Assembly (NCBI GenBank): GCA_030141605.1
Contig: JAQGDQ010000234.1
Location: 62,001 to 126,000 of the forward strand
Direction of reading: 5' to 3'
Source: Tubiluchus corallicola
Taxonomy: Eukaryota > Priapulida > Priapulimorpha > Priapulimorphida > Tubiluchidae
DNA length: 64,000 bases
Of the stretch, positions 33,786-48,700 are shown piece after piece. Both the position numbers and the translations under genes were made by a program. The notes beneath the pieces are model-generated. The model saw only the letters and a list, made by a program, of their open reading frames with translations. It was not told the origin of the DNA and did no database searches. Position 1 is the stretch's first letter; the number at the start of each line of letters is the position of its first letter.

Positions 33786-36708
33786 AATAGGAGCATCCCA
33801 TTCCACATGTTTTTGAGTCAATTACCTGATTGATTCTATTAAATGTGTCTTATAAATGGCACCCACCGCACTACAATTACTTACTCTGACACTGAGGAAA
33901 TTTCTTAAGTTCACACTGAATTTCAGCTACTGGAAATGGACATAACGACTGAAAAAACAACAAAATAAAAAATAAGTACCAGGAATATAGTTTGTTTTAA
34001 GCAAAGCCAAAAAGTAATACAACTTTACTGATACTAGAGTATCAAAAGTTCAAAAGGTAAAGTGTGCTGATATTAGCTTTTTGCACAATCACAAAATATC
34101 AATGCTAACAGCTTTATTTAATATAGTATATAGAGAACTATACTATTTGCGTATTACAACTTCACAATATACTCTTGCCATACTTTTGACTCAGAAGTGA
34201 CCATTTTGATTTTTTCAAAAGACAACATATGCTACAAAGTATGTTGTCGACCTCTAACTAGTATCACTAATAAGAACAATTTCTAATAACTATGAAATTT
34301 AAACCTATAGAGATAGCCTAAATAGTAGTGCCGCATCATAAAATATCATGTAATTAATTTTCCCACCACATTGTGAGTCTGTAAAATTTGTAAATAATAA
34401 AATGCCTTGCTACGTTTTTTTATACAACCCCAATAATTGTACTAACCTTCATAAATAATTTACAAATGATTTTATTTAAAATAGTTGTTAAGTACTTATT
34501 ACTTTAAATTATTTTTACTTAAAATTCTTTATTTACATAAAAAGGGAGATAAACTTTTGTTGTGAAAAGTGAACTTTAAAAACAGACAGCCAAAAATTCA
34601 AAGTTAAGATAACGAAGTATCACTAGTCGCAGTAAAATAACAGACACGAATTTAGAAATTCAGGCTTTCATCTCCTTTTGCACAGACCTATAACAAAATT
34701 TAATCAGCAAATTGAATGTCTAAAATTAATACAATACAATTAAAAAGTTATATAATTGCCATTTAAAAATGTGATATCAATCCGAAATGCAAAATATATA
34801 ACATTTGTAGAGTTAAGGCTGCACTTCACAGTTCGCAGTGATATACAAATATATACGCGACTTCAAAATCTCACCTCTATTCTAATTATAGCAGTGTCTG
34901 TAGCACCAACAGTATCTCTATATTTCTGCAATGCATAAAAGTGCTTTCCACTGCAGAATATAATCTTCTTCACACTGTTTTTGTCGCTGACTCCATCATC
35001 AGATATCACAGGCAAAAAATGTGTTCCCGGCTCCATGTCACTTAATTTAGATGTTGCAGCTGGCAGTCGAAGCATTAGTTTGGGAGAAAACACAACTAGA
35101 GGTTTACGATAGTTTCTTAGCATCTGCAAGCATAACGAAAGTCTTTGCAGTTTTTCTCATACCTTGCTAATTATACTGCTTATTACAAACCATGTAATAT
35201 TCATATCAGTGTGGGAAAGCTTTCAGTAAAAAAGTAGCTAACTATAAGTTACTTTCTTTTTTTCAAAAGTAGTCAGTTGCAGTTGAAACCACTTGGAAAA
35301 CTACCTAGCTATAAAAAAAAGCTAAAACACTGGGCAAGTCTTGTAGGGCTGTTTTATGGTTTCATGGAAGCCGACTGTTATTAAGGAAAATAAGTTACAA
35401 ACAATGAACATAAAAATCTTGTAAATGTATTTAAGGTCAAGTGAAATTTTATTTTTTTCACGTTCAATCTTTTTAATTTTGTTATTACATGGCAAAAAAT
35501 TCGCATTTCGAATTTCATTTGCCAAGGCAGTTTGTAAAACTTGGCCCTTTTGTCAAAACTGAACTAGCTATAATTAACCTGGCAGAAAACACCGCTACAA
35601 CACAAATGAAGCAGTCAGGGGAAGCAGACATTTTAAAACTGGAATGGTTGCTCACTGTTCACAGATCCATGATGTGCATATGATAAGTGTTCTAACGCGT
35701 GTACAATCATGCAGTACAGCATGCAGCTTTGTGCTGAACAGTGACTGTTCCATGCTGGAATGCAGTCAGAGCTAAAAATCCTTTCATTTATAAAATAAAG
35801 AATTAATAGCAGCAGTAGCACCCATCTTAGTGGAATTAATGTAATAAAACACCAACACTGTACGGTATTATGGTTTCTCATTGATTGGAATATGTTTGCC
35901 ATTTATGGCATCTTCAGCTACAGAACGATAGAAAACAGCTGAATTAGTAAGAAAAAGGTGGGAATAACAATGTGCTACGTATTATACACCAAAATGGCAT
36001 CAAAATAATATAAATTAACTTACCAAAGACAATTAATATCAAGTAACAAGTGATAAGAACACAAATAACAAGGCACAGGGAGTGGCCATTATGAGCTACA
36101 AAAGCAACAGCTGGCAAGCTGATGTTTTTCTTACTAATTTTGACAGTTTATCCCATTCTATAGTTGAAGGTACATTAAATGGTAAAAATACACCAATCAG
36201 TGGGAAACCACAATACAGTATTGATGTTTATTATGCAAAAGGATTTATGGTTCTGATAAAGTCATTACAGGCACATTGGCCTTAAGAAAATCAGCCTAGC
36301 ATAACAGTTGTTAGTGTAGATGTTTGAGTGTTGATGCCATTGTTGCTCGAATAAATTCATTCTAAACGTAGCATTCTTGGAGCCTATGTGGTGTAAAAAG
36401 TAGTTTACAATTAAAGCAAGCACTATGGTATAAAACTGAATTAGTGTGCTATAGTTATTTTAATTAACTACAGCAGTGCTGTTACTCAATATTGATTCAC
36501 ACAGCCATAGCTAAGAGGCAGAAAGAGAAATTACTAACTGGCTTAATTTTTTTAAAAAAAGACTAGATGTAAATCAGCTAATTCGAAACTGCTAATTAAA
36601 CATACCTCAAAAACATAAAATTGGCAAATTAATTATAATTCACAGAGCAACAATTCTAAAAATATCATTGATTAATGTGTGTCAAACCATAATGTGTGTA
36701 AAAATATA

Positions 36709-36749
<41 letters not shown>

Positions 36750-39700
36750 TCTGTACTAGAGCAATAACTATAAAATTGCAATTTAACTAAACGATAAAAA
36801 CATCTACTTATTAGCAAGTAACCAGAAAAGAAGGATTTCATTCTAAAATTACTATAAGCTGAAGCATACACACCTGACGCCTAAGTAGATGAAAATATTG
36901 CGCTGGTGTCGTTGGATTCACAATGTGCATGTTAACATGATCACCATCTACCTCGTTCTCTTTACTGTCAGTTAACTGCAGAAATCGTTCAATCCTAGCA
37001 GAAGAATGTTCAGGTCCGGCGCCATCATAACCGTGAGGAAGAAGCATGACAATTCCACTCTGCAGCAACCATTTCACTTTAAACAAAAGAACAGGAATAA
37101 AAAAGCTGCCTTATGTCTATCACGTATTTATGACTTTTGTAGTTTGTGATTCAATCAACACTTCACAGATATCCATATGTGATAGAATTGTCATTAACTG
37201 TTTGAGTTACTGATTCAGTAACACGTAATCCAGCATGTGCGAATACGATGCCGGCAATTTCAGTTGCCTAGATAGCTGCTTCAAAGATCAAATGATACCT
37301 CATTTTCACTAGTAAATTCATCAAAAGAATTCTAGTTTTAACTTACTGACATGCTTAACATATTTTGACACCTCAAACCAGAATAATGCAGCTGTCTAAG
37401 AAAACTGTTAATAGTGGTGACATGACTTAAAAAGCAAATAGAAATACAAGTGCTTGCAGGCAGTACAGTACCATTTGTAAAAATAATTAGATTTTTAGCT
37501 AGGAATCTTTTAGCTCTTTTAAATTTTACCTTCACCAGAGGAGATACATGTATCGATGACAATTTGTGCACCGTTAAAGAAATCTCCAAACTGGGCTTCC
37601 CATATGCAGAGGCATTTAGGGTTATCTATACTAATGCCATATTCAAATGCTAACACTGCCTCTTCTGATAAAATACTATTGCACACCTAATAATGAAAAA
37701 TAAAAAACAATGTATAGAAACACAACAACTAGTGTACTAGTACCATTGAATAATTTGTATTACCATAACTGATTTTTAACACTGAATCTCCAACTCCAAG
37801 ACCTATCCCCAACTGGTGCTATAAGCTAGGCTGCCAACTTCTCACGATGCCTGAGTTTAGTCTTTAATCTTGATAACATGGCTTTTAGAATGAACCATCC
37901 ATTCAATATCATTGATTCTCCACTATAATCTGTCCCCTATCTGGTACAATATATCGCCGCTCAAATGTGGCCGAAACATATAGTTCTTTAATTATACCCT
38001 TTGCAGTTTGTGTTAATTCACATGCATTGCTGGTTACAAGCCTACCCTAAAGTCTAGAATTAGTTGAAGGTAATTAGCCACTGTAAAACTAAAGACACTA
38101 GTACATAATATATTAGCGAAACACTCAAATGATTATAAAAATTGTAAACATACCATTCATTTTTTTAAGATAAACAGATTTCTTCATTTTCACACTTAAA
38201 ACATTGTTAAAGAAAAGGAAAGATTCTTGCCTCTAAAAAATTTTTCTGATCTGCAGAGATTTCGTTCAGAGGTATATATGGTTCACCAGAATCTTGATCA
38301 ATCATCATCGCATGCCTGTGATTAAATGTTCCTCGCCCAACATCTTGACCGGCTATTCTAATGTTATAACCTAGAGATGAAAAAATCAGTAATTATTAGT
38401 TTTCCGGTTTATCTTGTAACAGGCATAGTTGCAATGCTCTTGATGCGGCAACACTAATTAGAACACTACAAGGGAAGAAAGAGATTCTAAACTCAAGGAC
38501 TTGACAAGCCACACAAGACAAAACTAAAAACTCTTAGAATGAATGTCAGTCAGCTAGTTTGCAGTCATATTTTCAAAAGAAGTCATTAAGGAAAAAAGGA
38601 GAAACAACTGCTAAAAATATTTGTGCGTCAAAACAAGCAACTAAAAGTTAATAAGATGTAGTTAAGTTATTCTAATAACAACATTCAAATTAGTTTGTCA
38701 TATTTTGGTATGATTTGTTTTACAGATAAAACGTAATAAAGCTACTCAAACATGAATTTTTTTGACTTTGGGCATCATGAAGTAGTAGTCTCTCACAATC
38801 GCTTAGTATCACTTTGTACATATGCTTATTTCTTTCAAGGGATTCTAAAAGGTAAAACAACTCGAGTTCAGAACATTAGTCCAGTCTTGCTAAAGTTATT
38901 TAATCAAAAATTTTTAAGCGATGTGCTTCGACACAAAACTGCACCATCACTGGTACTTTTTCCTCATTGTGCATAAGCTGTTTTCCTCATCGTGCATAAG
39001 CTGTAACCATATTTCTCTCTCATTGTTTGGCCAGGGACTACTAAATACAAAGAATGGGGTCAACACACTCACTGTTTGTAGGAAACAGTTTGTAAATTGG
39101 CTGTTAAAAAAACGATACATACAGTGAGCAACAGCAAAACAGAAAATAGTGGGATAATTTTAGCAATGTGTAGAGTTACAAAGCTTTGACTTTTTCTACT
39201 GTGGTTCATCTTTTGCACACTTTTCATATTCTTAACTATTACCATTTTGCCACTAAGAAGATTCATACAAGCCTTTGTCATGTAATAATGCAAACAAACT
39301 CCTGTCAACCAGCCTCTGCTGTGTTTGCATTATTTTTAGTATAATCTAACTTAAATACAACCTGCAATCTATGAGGCTATTAACTAAAGTAGTCTGGATT
39401 TGAGAAAATAGTTATCACACTTAGGTGAAGTTTCTAAATTTGCTTGTTCTTTTGATTATGTTCAAATCTCAGACTCTAATGTTGAGATAATCTGGCAGGT
39501 AAATTTAGGCCACTTCAATTAAGGCAATTAGCAGTTGTTATGCTCTGAATTCACTTGTTTTCTAATTAAATCAATGTTATAATTATATAATATCTAGCTT
39601 TTCATTAGAATTGAAATTGGTTGTGAATGCTTTTTATCTGGTATCCATTGAAATTAATACAAATGTCAGATCGTTTATTCTAGCTTCACATCTGAAACTG

Positions 39701-42700
39701 TATTAAGTAAAAAATTAAGAAGATATATATGGAAGAATTTCCTGTTATTAGTCTCGGCACTTCCAGCATCAGGTTCTTGATAAAATTAAGTACATAACAG
39801 AAAATAATAGTCAGTTGGTCATTGATCATTAATTCCCAAGAAAATATGACAATGTTAAAAACATTCAAACACATGCGACATGAAATTTAAAAGACATGGA
39901 AAACATAAAATACTTTTATTATTAAGTCAAGTTTACTAGCACAAAATAAACTGAAAATTATTAAACTAGTAACGCTTCTTTTTTTTGACTGTTGACTTTA
40001 AATCATTTTATTTTGTCTTCTCTTTCGTCTAAGAATACTTTTTATATAAAATTGTGGCTGCTAAGTTTATTTAACTCCGCAGCCTCGAAAAACTAGTTTT
40101 AATTTGAGCACCTGAAATTGAGACCTTACGCGGTCATAGTGTTCTATAAGTGAAGCTTGAGCTATTTATATGGTTAGCTGCTAAAACTGCTTGTGGTTTG
40201 TTAGCCATATTGTACTATAGCAATTGTATTAATCATGCATACTTATTTCACGGATTTTCTATACACTGGAGGTTTATTTTCTTTAAGGTGTAGTGGCCAA
40301 GTGGTACGTGGCTGGTTGCTTGGCTGCCAAAACGGGGTTCTGGGTTTGAATACCACTCATATCAGAATTTTTTGAGCCATGTTCCACATGATCAGGACTT
40401 GCTGGCAACCTTCCTAGGTTTACTCAGCCATTATTAAGTACCCGGTCATGTACTGGAGAAAAAAAGGTGGCTGAATGATGAGTTAGCCAACTGTCCTCCT
40501 TGTGTGACAAGGTTATGAACATAAATACCATATCCATCTATCCCGATTAAGGCTTAGGGCTTAGGAGAATTATTTTTAAGCTTCTTCTTTACCTGATTAC
40601 CTTTTACTAGCATCAATTTTTCGAAGCAAAGTTGAAATAGAGTATGTGTAAATAATGACCTTGAGTTAACAATGAGCCAAAAGCTAATGCTTCTGCAGTA
40701 GCCCAGTCCAACCCTTCACCAGCTTGCAACTTCTTCAGTCGAACATCAACGTGAAACTTTTTCAGTGTATCATGCATTCTCTGTAAAATAAAGGATAAGA
40801 TGAATAGCCGAGAGGTCATAGTGTGTGCTTCAGGATCAAAGTTAAGCAATACTGTATATGGTCAGTAAGTGCGGTATGACAGCAGTGTTCAGTACTCAGA
40901 ACAGGTTTGGCTTCTCAAGAGATTAGAGACTAGAGACTCTGCATTAGTACCGATCTCACCTTGCCGAGATTATAGTTTTTTAAAGATCTCAAACACAGTA
41001 GTCATTCTCCGTGAGAGTCAAGATAATTGTGGTTATGAAACACTGACAAACACTTTTACCAATATACTCTTTCCGTAACAAGCAGAGGCTATAAAAATAA
41101 TTTTAAGTAATGTGAAACTTAACAATGTTAGACACGCATGGTCAGTGGGTTCCATAAATCAAAAATTTTGTGTTTGCTGCTATTAGTTACACAGCAGAAT
41201 GACTGTGCATATATGCAGGCTGCAGTGTCACATGCAGAAAAGATGCTAGTTTAATTTTCTAAAAATGAAGGCACAAGATAATTTTTGTATGCTGTTAATT
41301 AAAGACCTGTGTAGGCTGTAATGTTGTTGTCCAATGACTTCTTGTACATTCCTAACGTTTTTTCATACGTCAGTGCATAGTTTCCTAATTTTGATTCCAT
41401 AAATTTAAATAAGCTTGGAAATTGCAAACACTGGAGAAAAACTTACCAATTAGTATACAAATTAAACATAATATTGTTAATATCATATATAGTATTATAA
41501 TATGGTATCTAATATACATTTTGTATAATATGAAAAAACTGTTAAGTTGCTGCAGCTTACAAAATCATCTGGGCAACTGACAGACTTGGCTCCTATAAAA
41601 CGAAGTAGATCTGCATTAAGTCCTGTATCCCAAGTCTGAATGCTGTGTGGTGCTTGAACAAATCCAGACCAAACACCTTGCAAGTGTGTCGACTACAAAA
41701 CCACAATAAAAAAATCTAAAAAGTTTTAGATGTAAGAAAGCCACTAAATAAGAACAATATTAATGTTGTATTAAACCAGATTTGGTCAAATAGATAGAGA
41801 AATTTAAAGACACCATGAACTTCCTGCTTGAATTGTGGTTTTATCCTATTTTTCGTAAAACTGAGTATTCTCTGAGGCAAAGACAACGCCAAAAAACAAA
41901 GAGGATTTCAAAATCATATTAATGTCATCCATTCAGAAATTTTTTATAGACTAACCACATTTTTAGTGCTGGAATGTTTTATCAATTATCAAAAAAAAAA
42001 TTGTTTTACCCACTTCAGATCATTTTAATACAAGGTAAATCTTTTAAAAACGTCTTATAATATCTATTCAGTTACTCACAAGAGGTTTGTATGACTCAAT
42101 CCTGTCTAACTCGTCAGTCAACTCTTTAAAGTAATCACTTTGCACTGCCGCCACCTCCTCTTTTGTCACAATTCCTTCTTCCTGAACACATAAACAAAAT
42201 AACAGCCTTACTTTAAGCATGCATTAAGCATTTGTGAAACATTGTTAAAGCATAAAGCATTTACGAAATATTGTTAAATTGTATTAAACCTAATTGTCCT
42301 GTCGCAATTTCAAATAGACGCAAGTTAATCAAGCGATAAGATAACATCCTAAAAGTGAAAAGTTCAATATTATATTAACTTACACACAGTTTAGCTGCAT
42401 ACATGTCCGGTACACTCTTTCGGGCGTTAATAATCTGGTACATTGTTGGATTTGTAAATGAAGGATCGTCTAGCTCATTGTGACCCCAGCGACGCCAACA
42501 AAACAAATCTACTATTACGTCCTTACGAAACAGCTGTCTGTAAGACATTGCTATTCTGCAAGCTCGCATAACATCCTGATGTAGCCAAAAGAAAGAAAAT
42601 TGTCAAATTTGGAATTTACCAAATGTTGCAGAGCCTTCTGAACAAAAATATTCTGGGTAATAACAGAATTTGCAAATTTATATAAATAGTTGCACTTTGA

Positions 42701-45700
42701 AGATTCGAGTTATGATATTATTTTTTAAGAAAGGTTATAAGTGAGACTTACTCAAGGAAAAAATCCTGAGATGAAACAATGAAATGCCTATTGTTGGAAC
42801 TGCACACTATACAATAATGATTAAATTGCATCGAGGCCAGTAAAACTTTTGAGTGGTTATAGTGTTAGCTACAATGTTAAACAACGTCAGACGCAATTAG
42901 CAAATGAATGTATGAATGCATAAACTCATACACAAGAGAAATAGCCAAAAATAGCATCCCTCAACAATTTCTCTCGCATCAATGCACATTACCAATTTTT
43001 GAACTGCATAAGAAGACTCACTAACTATGCTGTTGCAAAATAAAAAAAAGATTTTATTTGTATGGAGATATTTAATTTTCAGTAATCAGGCAGTTAATAC
43101 TATTGTATGCAGTTAGCAAAAAGGTCTTATAAGTGCTAGATATTGTACTGTGTTGCCACATTACACATTAAACTAAAGGGAGACTACATAACATAATTTA
43201 CCTCGGGACAATCACCATTTACATGTATCACAGGACAATCAACAATCTTCCCTACATCACTGCTGTACAATGATGATCTAGAGAGCAAAACATAATAATA
43301 AAATAAAATAAGATTGAAACTTTTAAAATGTGAAATAGATAGCAGGCCTCCTTACTATTGAAACAACTGAAGTTAAGTATTTAATTTGTAGTAAAACAAT
43401 GAAACAAACCTCCTAGCAGCAACCTTTTTTTACTAAAGAAGCGAATTTCATCAAATATCGAAAGCAAAAGTTTTTTACGTGAAATGAATTTAATGCTGAA
43501 TCCATGTCTGGATTTCTAAAATTGAATGAAAGAAAAATAAAAATTACACGTCAATTAAATTTTATTAATGCAAGTATTCAAAAGTTTGTTTCAAAAGCAA
43601 AATCTCGGAATAATATTAGTTGGTTTGCTGTGCTGACAGTTAATTAACAATATGGAAAATCTGGACCGGACCTGCCTTTTTCTCCTGGTGTTGTAAAGCC
43701 TAACTGGTTGTTAGTAATGAGATGGAGACTACCACCTGCATGGTAGTGAGCTGCCATTGATAAAGCAAACGTCTCGGCAGTGACGCCCTGTAAGCAGTTA
43801 TGTGTGCAATAAGAAACATTGGAGTATGTAAAAAGATTTGCAGAAATGTTACTTCATTGTTACTTAAGTATATGATCTACAGCTACATGAATTATTTTTA
43901 TAGTGTGCATGACTACAAGTGATGCATGCTAACAAATTCACTAATAATTAATTTAGCAGAATACAAGTCATTCACAACTATTTTTTTATCATCCATCGCT
44001 TTAAAATTCATGTAAGAGCTTTGAAAAGTACAAAGTTAAAAAGAAAGTTATCCATGAAGAAAATTAACAAATATAAAACAAAGTTCACAATCCTATTACC
44101 AAATGGAAACAGTTGCAAATGCAAAAATATCTGCAGGTTCCATAATCACTTGAAAAGGTACAAGTCTACAGGTAAAGGCACACTTTACACCTCATCAGTT
44201 GTATGTTTAAATACTTATGTTAAGAACATCAACAATTTAGTTTGTGGCAAAATGTAAGTCATACCTGTGCAGAGAAGGCAGCATCACCGTGTATTTGAAA
44301 AGGTATGACTTTATCTCCCTGGTGACAGGTGCCACTCATGTTATAATCACCTGTTACCTTGCGTAAATGTTTGCTCCGTGCTTTACCTACACATACTGGA
44401 TTGATGGTCTAAAAATGACATTAATAATCTGTGATTACTTATCTGTTAGATAAATTTAAAAGCCAAAAACATTACACTTCACTGAAATTGGAACCCTAGG
44501 TATTTTACATTCCAAGCAGGTATGCTGAGAAATACAGCATAAGCAGCTTCTAGCAACTAACACAAGGAAAATTTGTCACTAGGTCACTACTGACACAAAT
44601 TTAAGTTAAAATGGCTATCATGCTATGTCTAGATTTTTTGATAATGGTAATGTATATTCAGTGATCAAATAATTACCAAAAATAATCAGCTGATTCGAAA
44701 TTAAGATAATAAATATACTTAGCACATATATTACACTGTCTCCACAAACTCCTCAATAAAATTTCAGCTTTAACAAGAATCGCTAATTACTAAAATTTAA
44801 AATTTATATACAAATAAAAAAGATTCATATAGAAGACTGGATTTTAGTAATGTCACTAATCTGTAGCAGCCTATTATCGCAGATGTAAGCCCAGATGTTT
44901 CTGCAGTATAGTCAGGTAAGTAGACCAAAGAAACTGATGGCCTGAGCAATCTTGCTAGCTGCAGGCAAGCCCTAATATCAAGCCCTAAACTTACCAAATT
45001 CAGAATTTCATTACAGCACTAAACCTGAGCACAAATAACAAGCTGCAATAGTAAAAAGAGGACTTGAGAATGAAAACTTTGTCTCTTTAAAGGTCCTATA
45101 ACACTATTTTTTATGTTATTTTCTTTTGAAGCATAGGCGGAATTACATATTTCCTAATTTTTAAAACAGTTTTGATGCATGCTTCTATGTGACTTAAATT
45201 AAGCGCCGTTGGTACTGTCACAAATATTATCGTCTGTCATGACACTCAGCGCTGTGACGTTAGGAAGTGGCAATTAACAGCCGCAGTACAGTAGATAGCC
45301 AGTGGCCCCAGCAAGCAGAGCACTGTGAACACTGAACAGAGCGGTTATTGCTGAGTAATGATTTTATCTATTAATAAAAATGTTTCTTATGATAGTATTT
45401 ATCTATTTATAGCAAATAAACTTATAAGAATCAGTTTTTATTTTACAAACCTGCAAGGAACAGCAAATTTATAGTAACAAACACAGTATGCAGAGCACTA
45501 TGGTGTTACTGTACCATTATTTAAACTGTATAGGCTGTGTGAACAATAGGTGTGCCGAGTACTCCCGCGAATTAGATAAAGCTGCAAGTAAGCTGCTAGC
45601 CACTATTTTGGACTAGATGCACAGTAAGGTAAGGTAATAATTAACCTTTGTAACTAAATTTCATGAAACTATATTTAGTCAAGGTTAGCAGTAAGACATT

Positions 45701-48700
45701 TCAATCCTACCAGTTTAACGGAAACTCCCAATTTTAATAACAATCTCCCTTTCTTCACATTTTGAAATATTTTTCCTCAACTTTTACACGATACTTCAAC
45801 ATCAAAATGGCACAAAACGCAATGCAGTGAGGATAGAACATGCTTTTCATTTGCCACAAAAAGAAACACCCATCTATCCTGTTAGGCATAGTGAAAAATG
45901 AAGCTTGTGCAGTTGCATGTAGAATAAAGGTGCTCGACTGCATCAAACTTATGTGCATGCCGATCAGCAGTCAAACTGTAGACTATGATAATACTTTTTA
46001 CTTAAATATTTAAAGCTTTTTCTCTAAAACCTCATTTGCACATTCGAGAAAAATGCCACAAAAGTTTTCCCAAGTGTCTAAAAATGTAGGCAGTGCTATT
46101 TTAATGTGTTAAAAAACTGTTGTCTGAAAGGCATTTCTTCTTAGTTTTCCGTTTTCTTTATACTTTTGAAGTTTGCATTAAGACAGACAGTATACCCGGT
46201 CTGCACAGGCTCAAAACGTCGGTAAAGCCCAGAGAACAAAATCATCAGATTCCATCATTATTGCCTTATTATCTAGTTCTTTTCTCTTCGATCGTACCTA
46301 AGAATCCGCTGTTATTTTTACAATTTTATATGCTGAAAAACATAAAAACGATCACTGTTTGTCAGAAGCATTGTCTGAACGGGACATCGGGCAAAAGATA
46401 ACTTGGCAGTGAGATATTTATAAAGCAGAAGTGATCAGAAAATGAACAAGAAAGCAGGCCAGTGCAAAATACCAGTGATGTCACGCTGAAACTGTTACAC
46501 GTATTAATATTTTTCCATCTATAAAATATAGTGCATTCAAGTAAGTGTGGACAAACCTATTATTTGAACTTAACATTAAAATACCAAAAAGCGAGTATCC
46601 CAGTCTCTTCATTACAGCTTGATTTTGCCCACATGTAAATACAGCAAGAGTCACACATGAGCAGTGTCACTCCTAACGTGATGTCACTTCTGCTTTCTTC
46701 CTGGATTTTTCGCTTTTCGCAAGATGTCTGTGCAGTACTAAGTTTGAAGTGTTTCACTGCTAACCAAACCGAAACGTGCAAGTTTATAAAAAAATAAAGC
46801 TGCTTTTTTGTATCAAGCTAATCAATAGTGAATTTTGACAGCAACTGTCTACCAGGGTGTCAGTGGACCTTTCAATTCTTATAATATCCAAGTAACAGAA
46901 CTGTGTCAATGAAACAATGAACAGATTGTTCATTTGTTTATACACTAGTTATTCACAGAAAACTGCTGGGTTCCATCAAAGTCACAACAATGGAGAAAAT
47001 TTGTGAAACTTACCTCCAAATGAGAAGGATTTGGCAGGAGAGTCACATGAACATTACTGTCTCCAAACTGAAGATCTTTCGATATTGCTAAAAGAAACGA
47101 GAAAAAGTGGTTATAAGTCTGGCTACAACAGATAACGTTTTTCGAAGATGGTAATGCATTTGTTATTAAATTTTTGATTGGTGTCTTCTGAATCTGAATG
47201 TACATACAGCAGTATTCCTTTAGGAATATTATTGCAGCGCGCATGCGTGGCAACGAAATAACACTCTCTAGTGTACATTTACACAAATCCTATGTTTTAA
47301 AACATTTGCAATCCTATGAAAGGTTGCTGCCTAGTTTCAGATTTGGACAATATGGGTTACAGTATTTCTATGATATTTGTTCCTAATCCAGATCAGTTGT
47401 CTCATGCTGAAAGGTAACAAGTTGATATTCACAACTACATTAAAACATAATTGGATTATTACTTACTGCATTCACATATTCACTAACAACTTTAATACCA
47501 ATGTTTGAATACCATAGAAAGTAAACTACATCGATGACTTTTTGTTAAAGGTGAAGAACATAACAGGTACCTAAGTGAGACAGAACATCTCCTGTTGTAT
47601 CGACATCTTCAGGAAATTCACAATAACCTCTCATCTATAAATGCAAAAACAAAACAAAGTTTAACAATGTCGTACAAAATGATTACATATAGATGCTTAT
47701 AAATGACTTAACAACAGCACCTCTGCACCGCACAACTTTTAGAAAAAACACAAACCAAAGTTGGTCCCACATGCATATGAACTGACAGTCCTACCTACCG
47801 ACACACATACATAACTGATAAAACTGACACAAAAAAGTTTAAATAAATAGCTATGTACAGCGTAGCAGTAAAATTTCATTAGTTAGTGACAATCATTGGA
47901 TCCTGTGAAAAAATTCCATTATCACCCCGTGGTAGAATATGCACTATTCACCTTACCTTGCGAAACATATTAGCAGCTGGATATCCCAGTAGACACTGCA
48001 GCAGATTTAATCGCCCTCGGTGTGCAATACATACTATGATATCCTCAATGCTTACTAAAAAACAAATTGTTTACTGCTGCAACTGAAATTACACAGCCTA
48101 GCAAAATAGTAATCTATTATTAATAACAGATATACAAACAAACTTACATTCAGCAGATACTGAAAGAGCCTCTTCGAAGAATGCCATGATGCCCTCACAG
48201 CCCTCTCCCCCATACCTCTTCACAGTTGAAAATTTTAAGTGCATAAACTTATCAAACGTCTGAAAACAAAAAAACAAACAAAACAGATTAGGAAAGTACA
48301 ATACACTGAAATGTAATACTATTAGCATATTTTTATCAGTTTTTTAGTCCAAATAACTTAGTATTGCCAAACGAGCTCAATTCACCTAAACACTATCCTT
48401 ATGTCATAGTTTAATAAACCCATTTAACTCCATCACGATGACGAATATTTGTGTAGTATTGACATCCCCATACAAAAATGCCCTTAACGGCCTAATTGCA
48501 TGAGTTACTAGTGCAAAACATACGATTTCTGAAAGAGAATAAATCTCCTTTCTAGCACTGCAAAAAAAATGCTTAGATTTTTTGTTTATTTGTATAATTA
48601 ATACGATGATACGAAAAATCTGTAAAATTTTCAAAGAATTTTTGTTTTAAAACCTTCTAATTTCCAAGTCATAGCTAAAGTCATATCCAAAACTGTTCAA

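Noticed and set aside
36082-36285. 67-codon frame in DHTKD1 intron 18
   Set aside because: Unrecognised, isolated, and on the strand opposite to the host gene with no splice or repeat support.
36712-36744. Possible replication or promoter significance of the AT tract
   Set aside because: It is a simple dinucleotide microsatellite deep in an intron; nothing supports a regulatory role.
40287-40362. Functional tRNA gene
   Set aside because: Boxes A and B are present but the acceptor stem does not pair and a SINE-like body follows.
42384-42575. Assignment of the dehydrogenase to OGDH
   Set aside because: The exon reads [16 protein letters not shown] and ARKSVPD, as in DHTKD1, where OGDH has GHNEMDEPMFTQPLMY.
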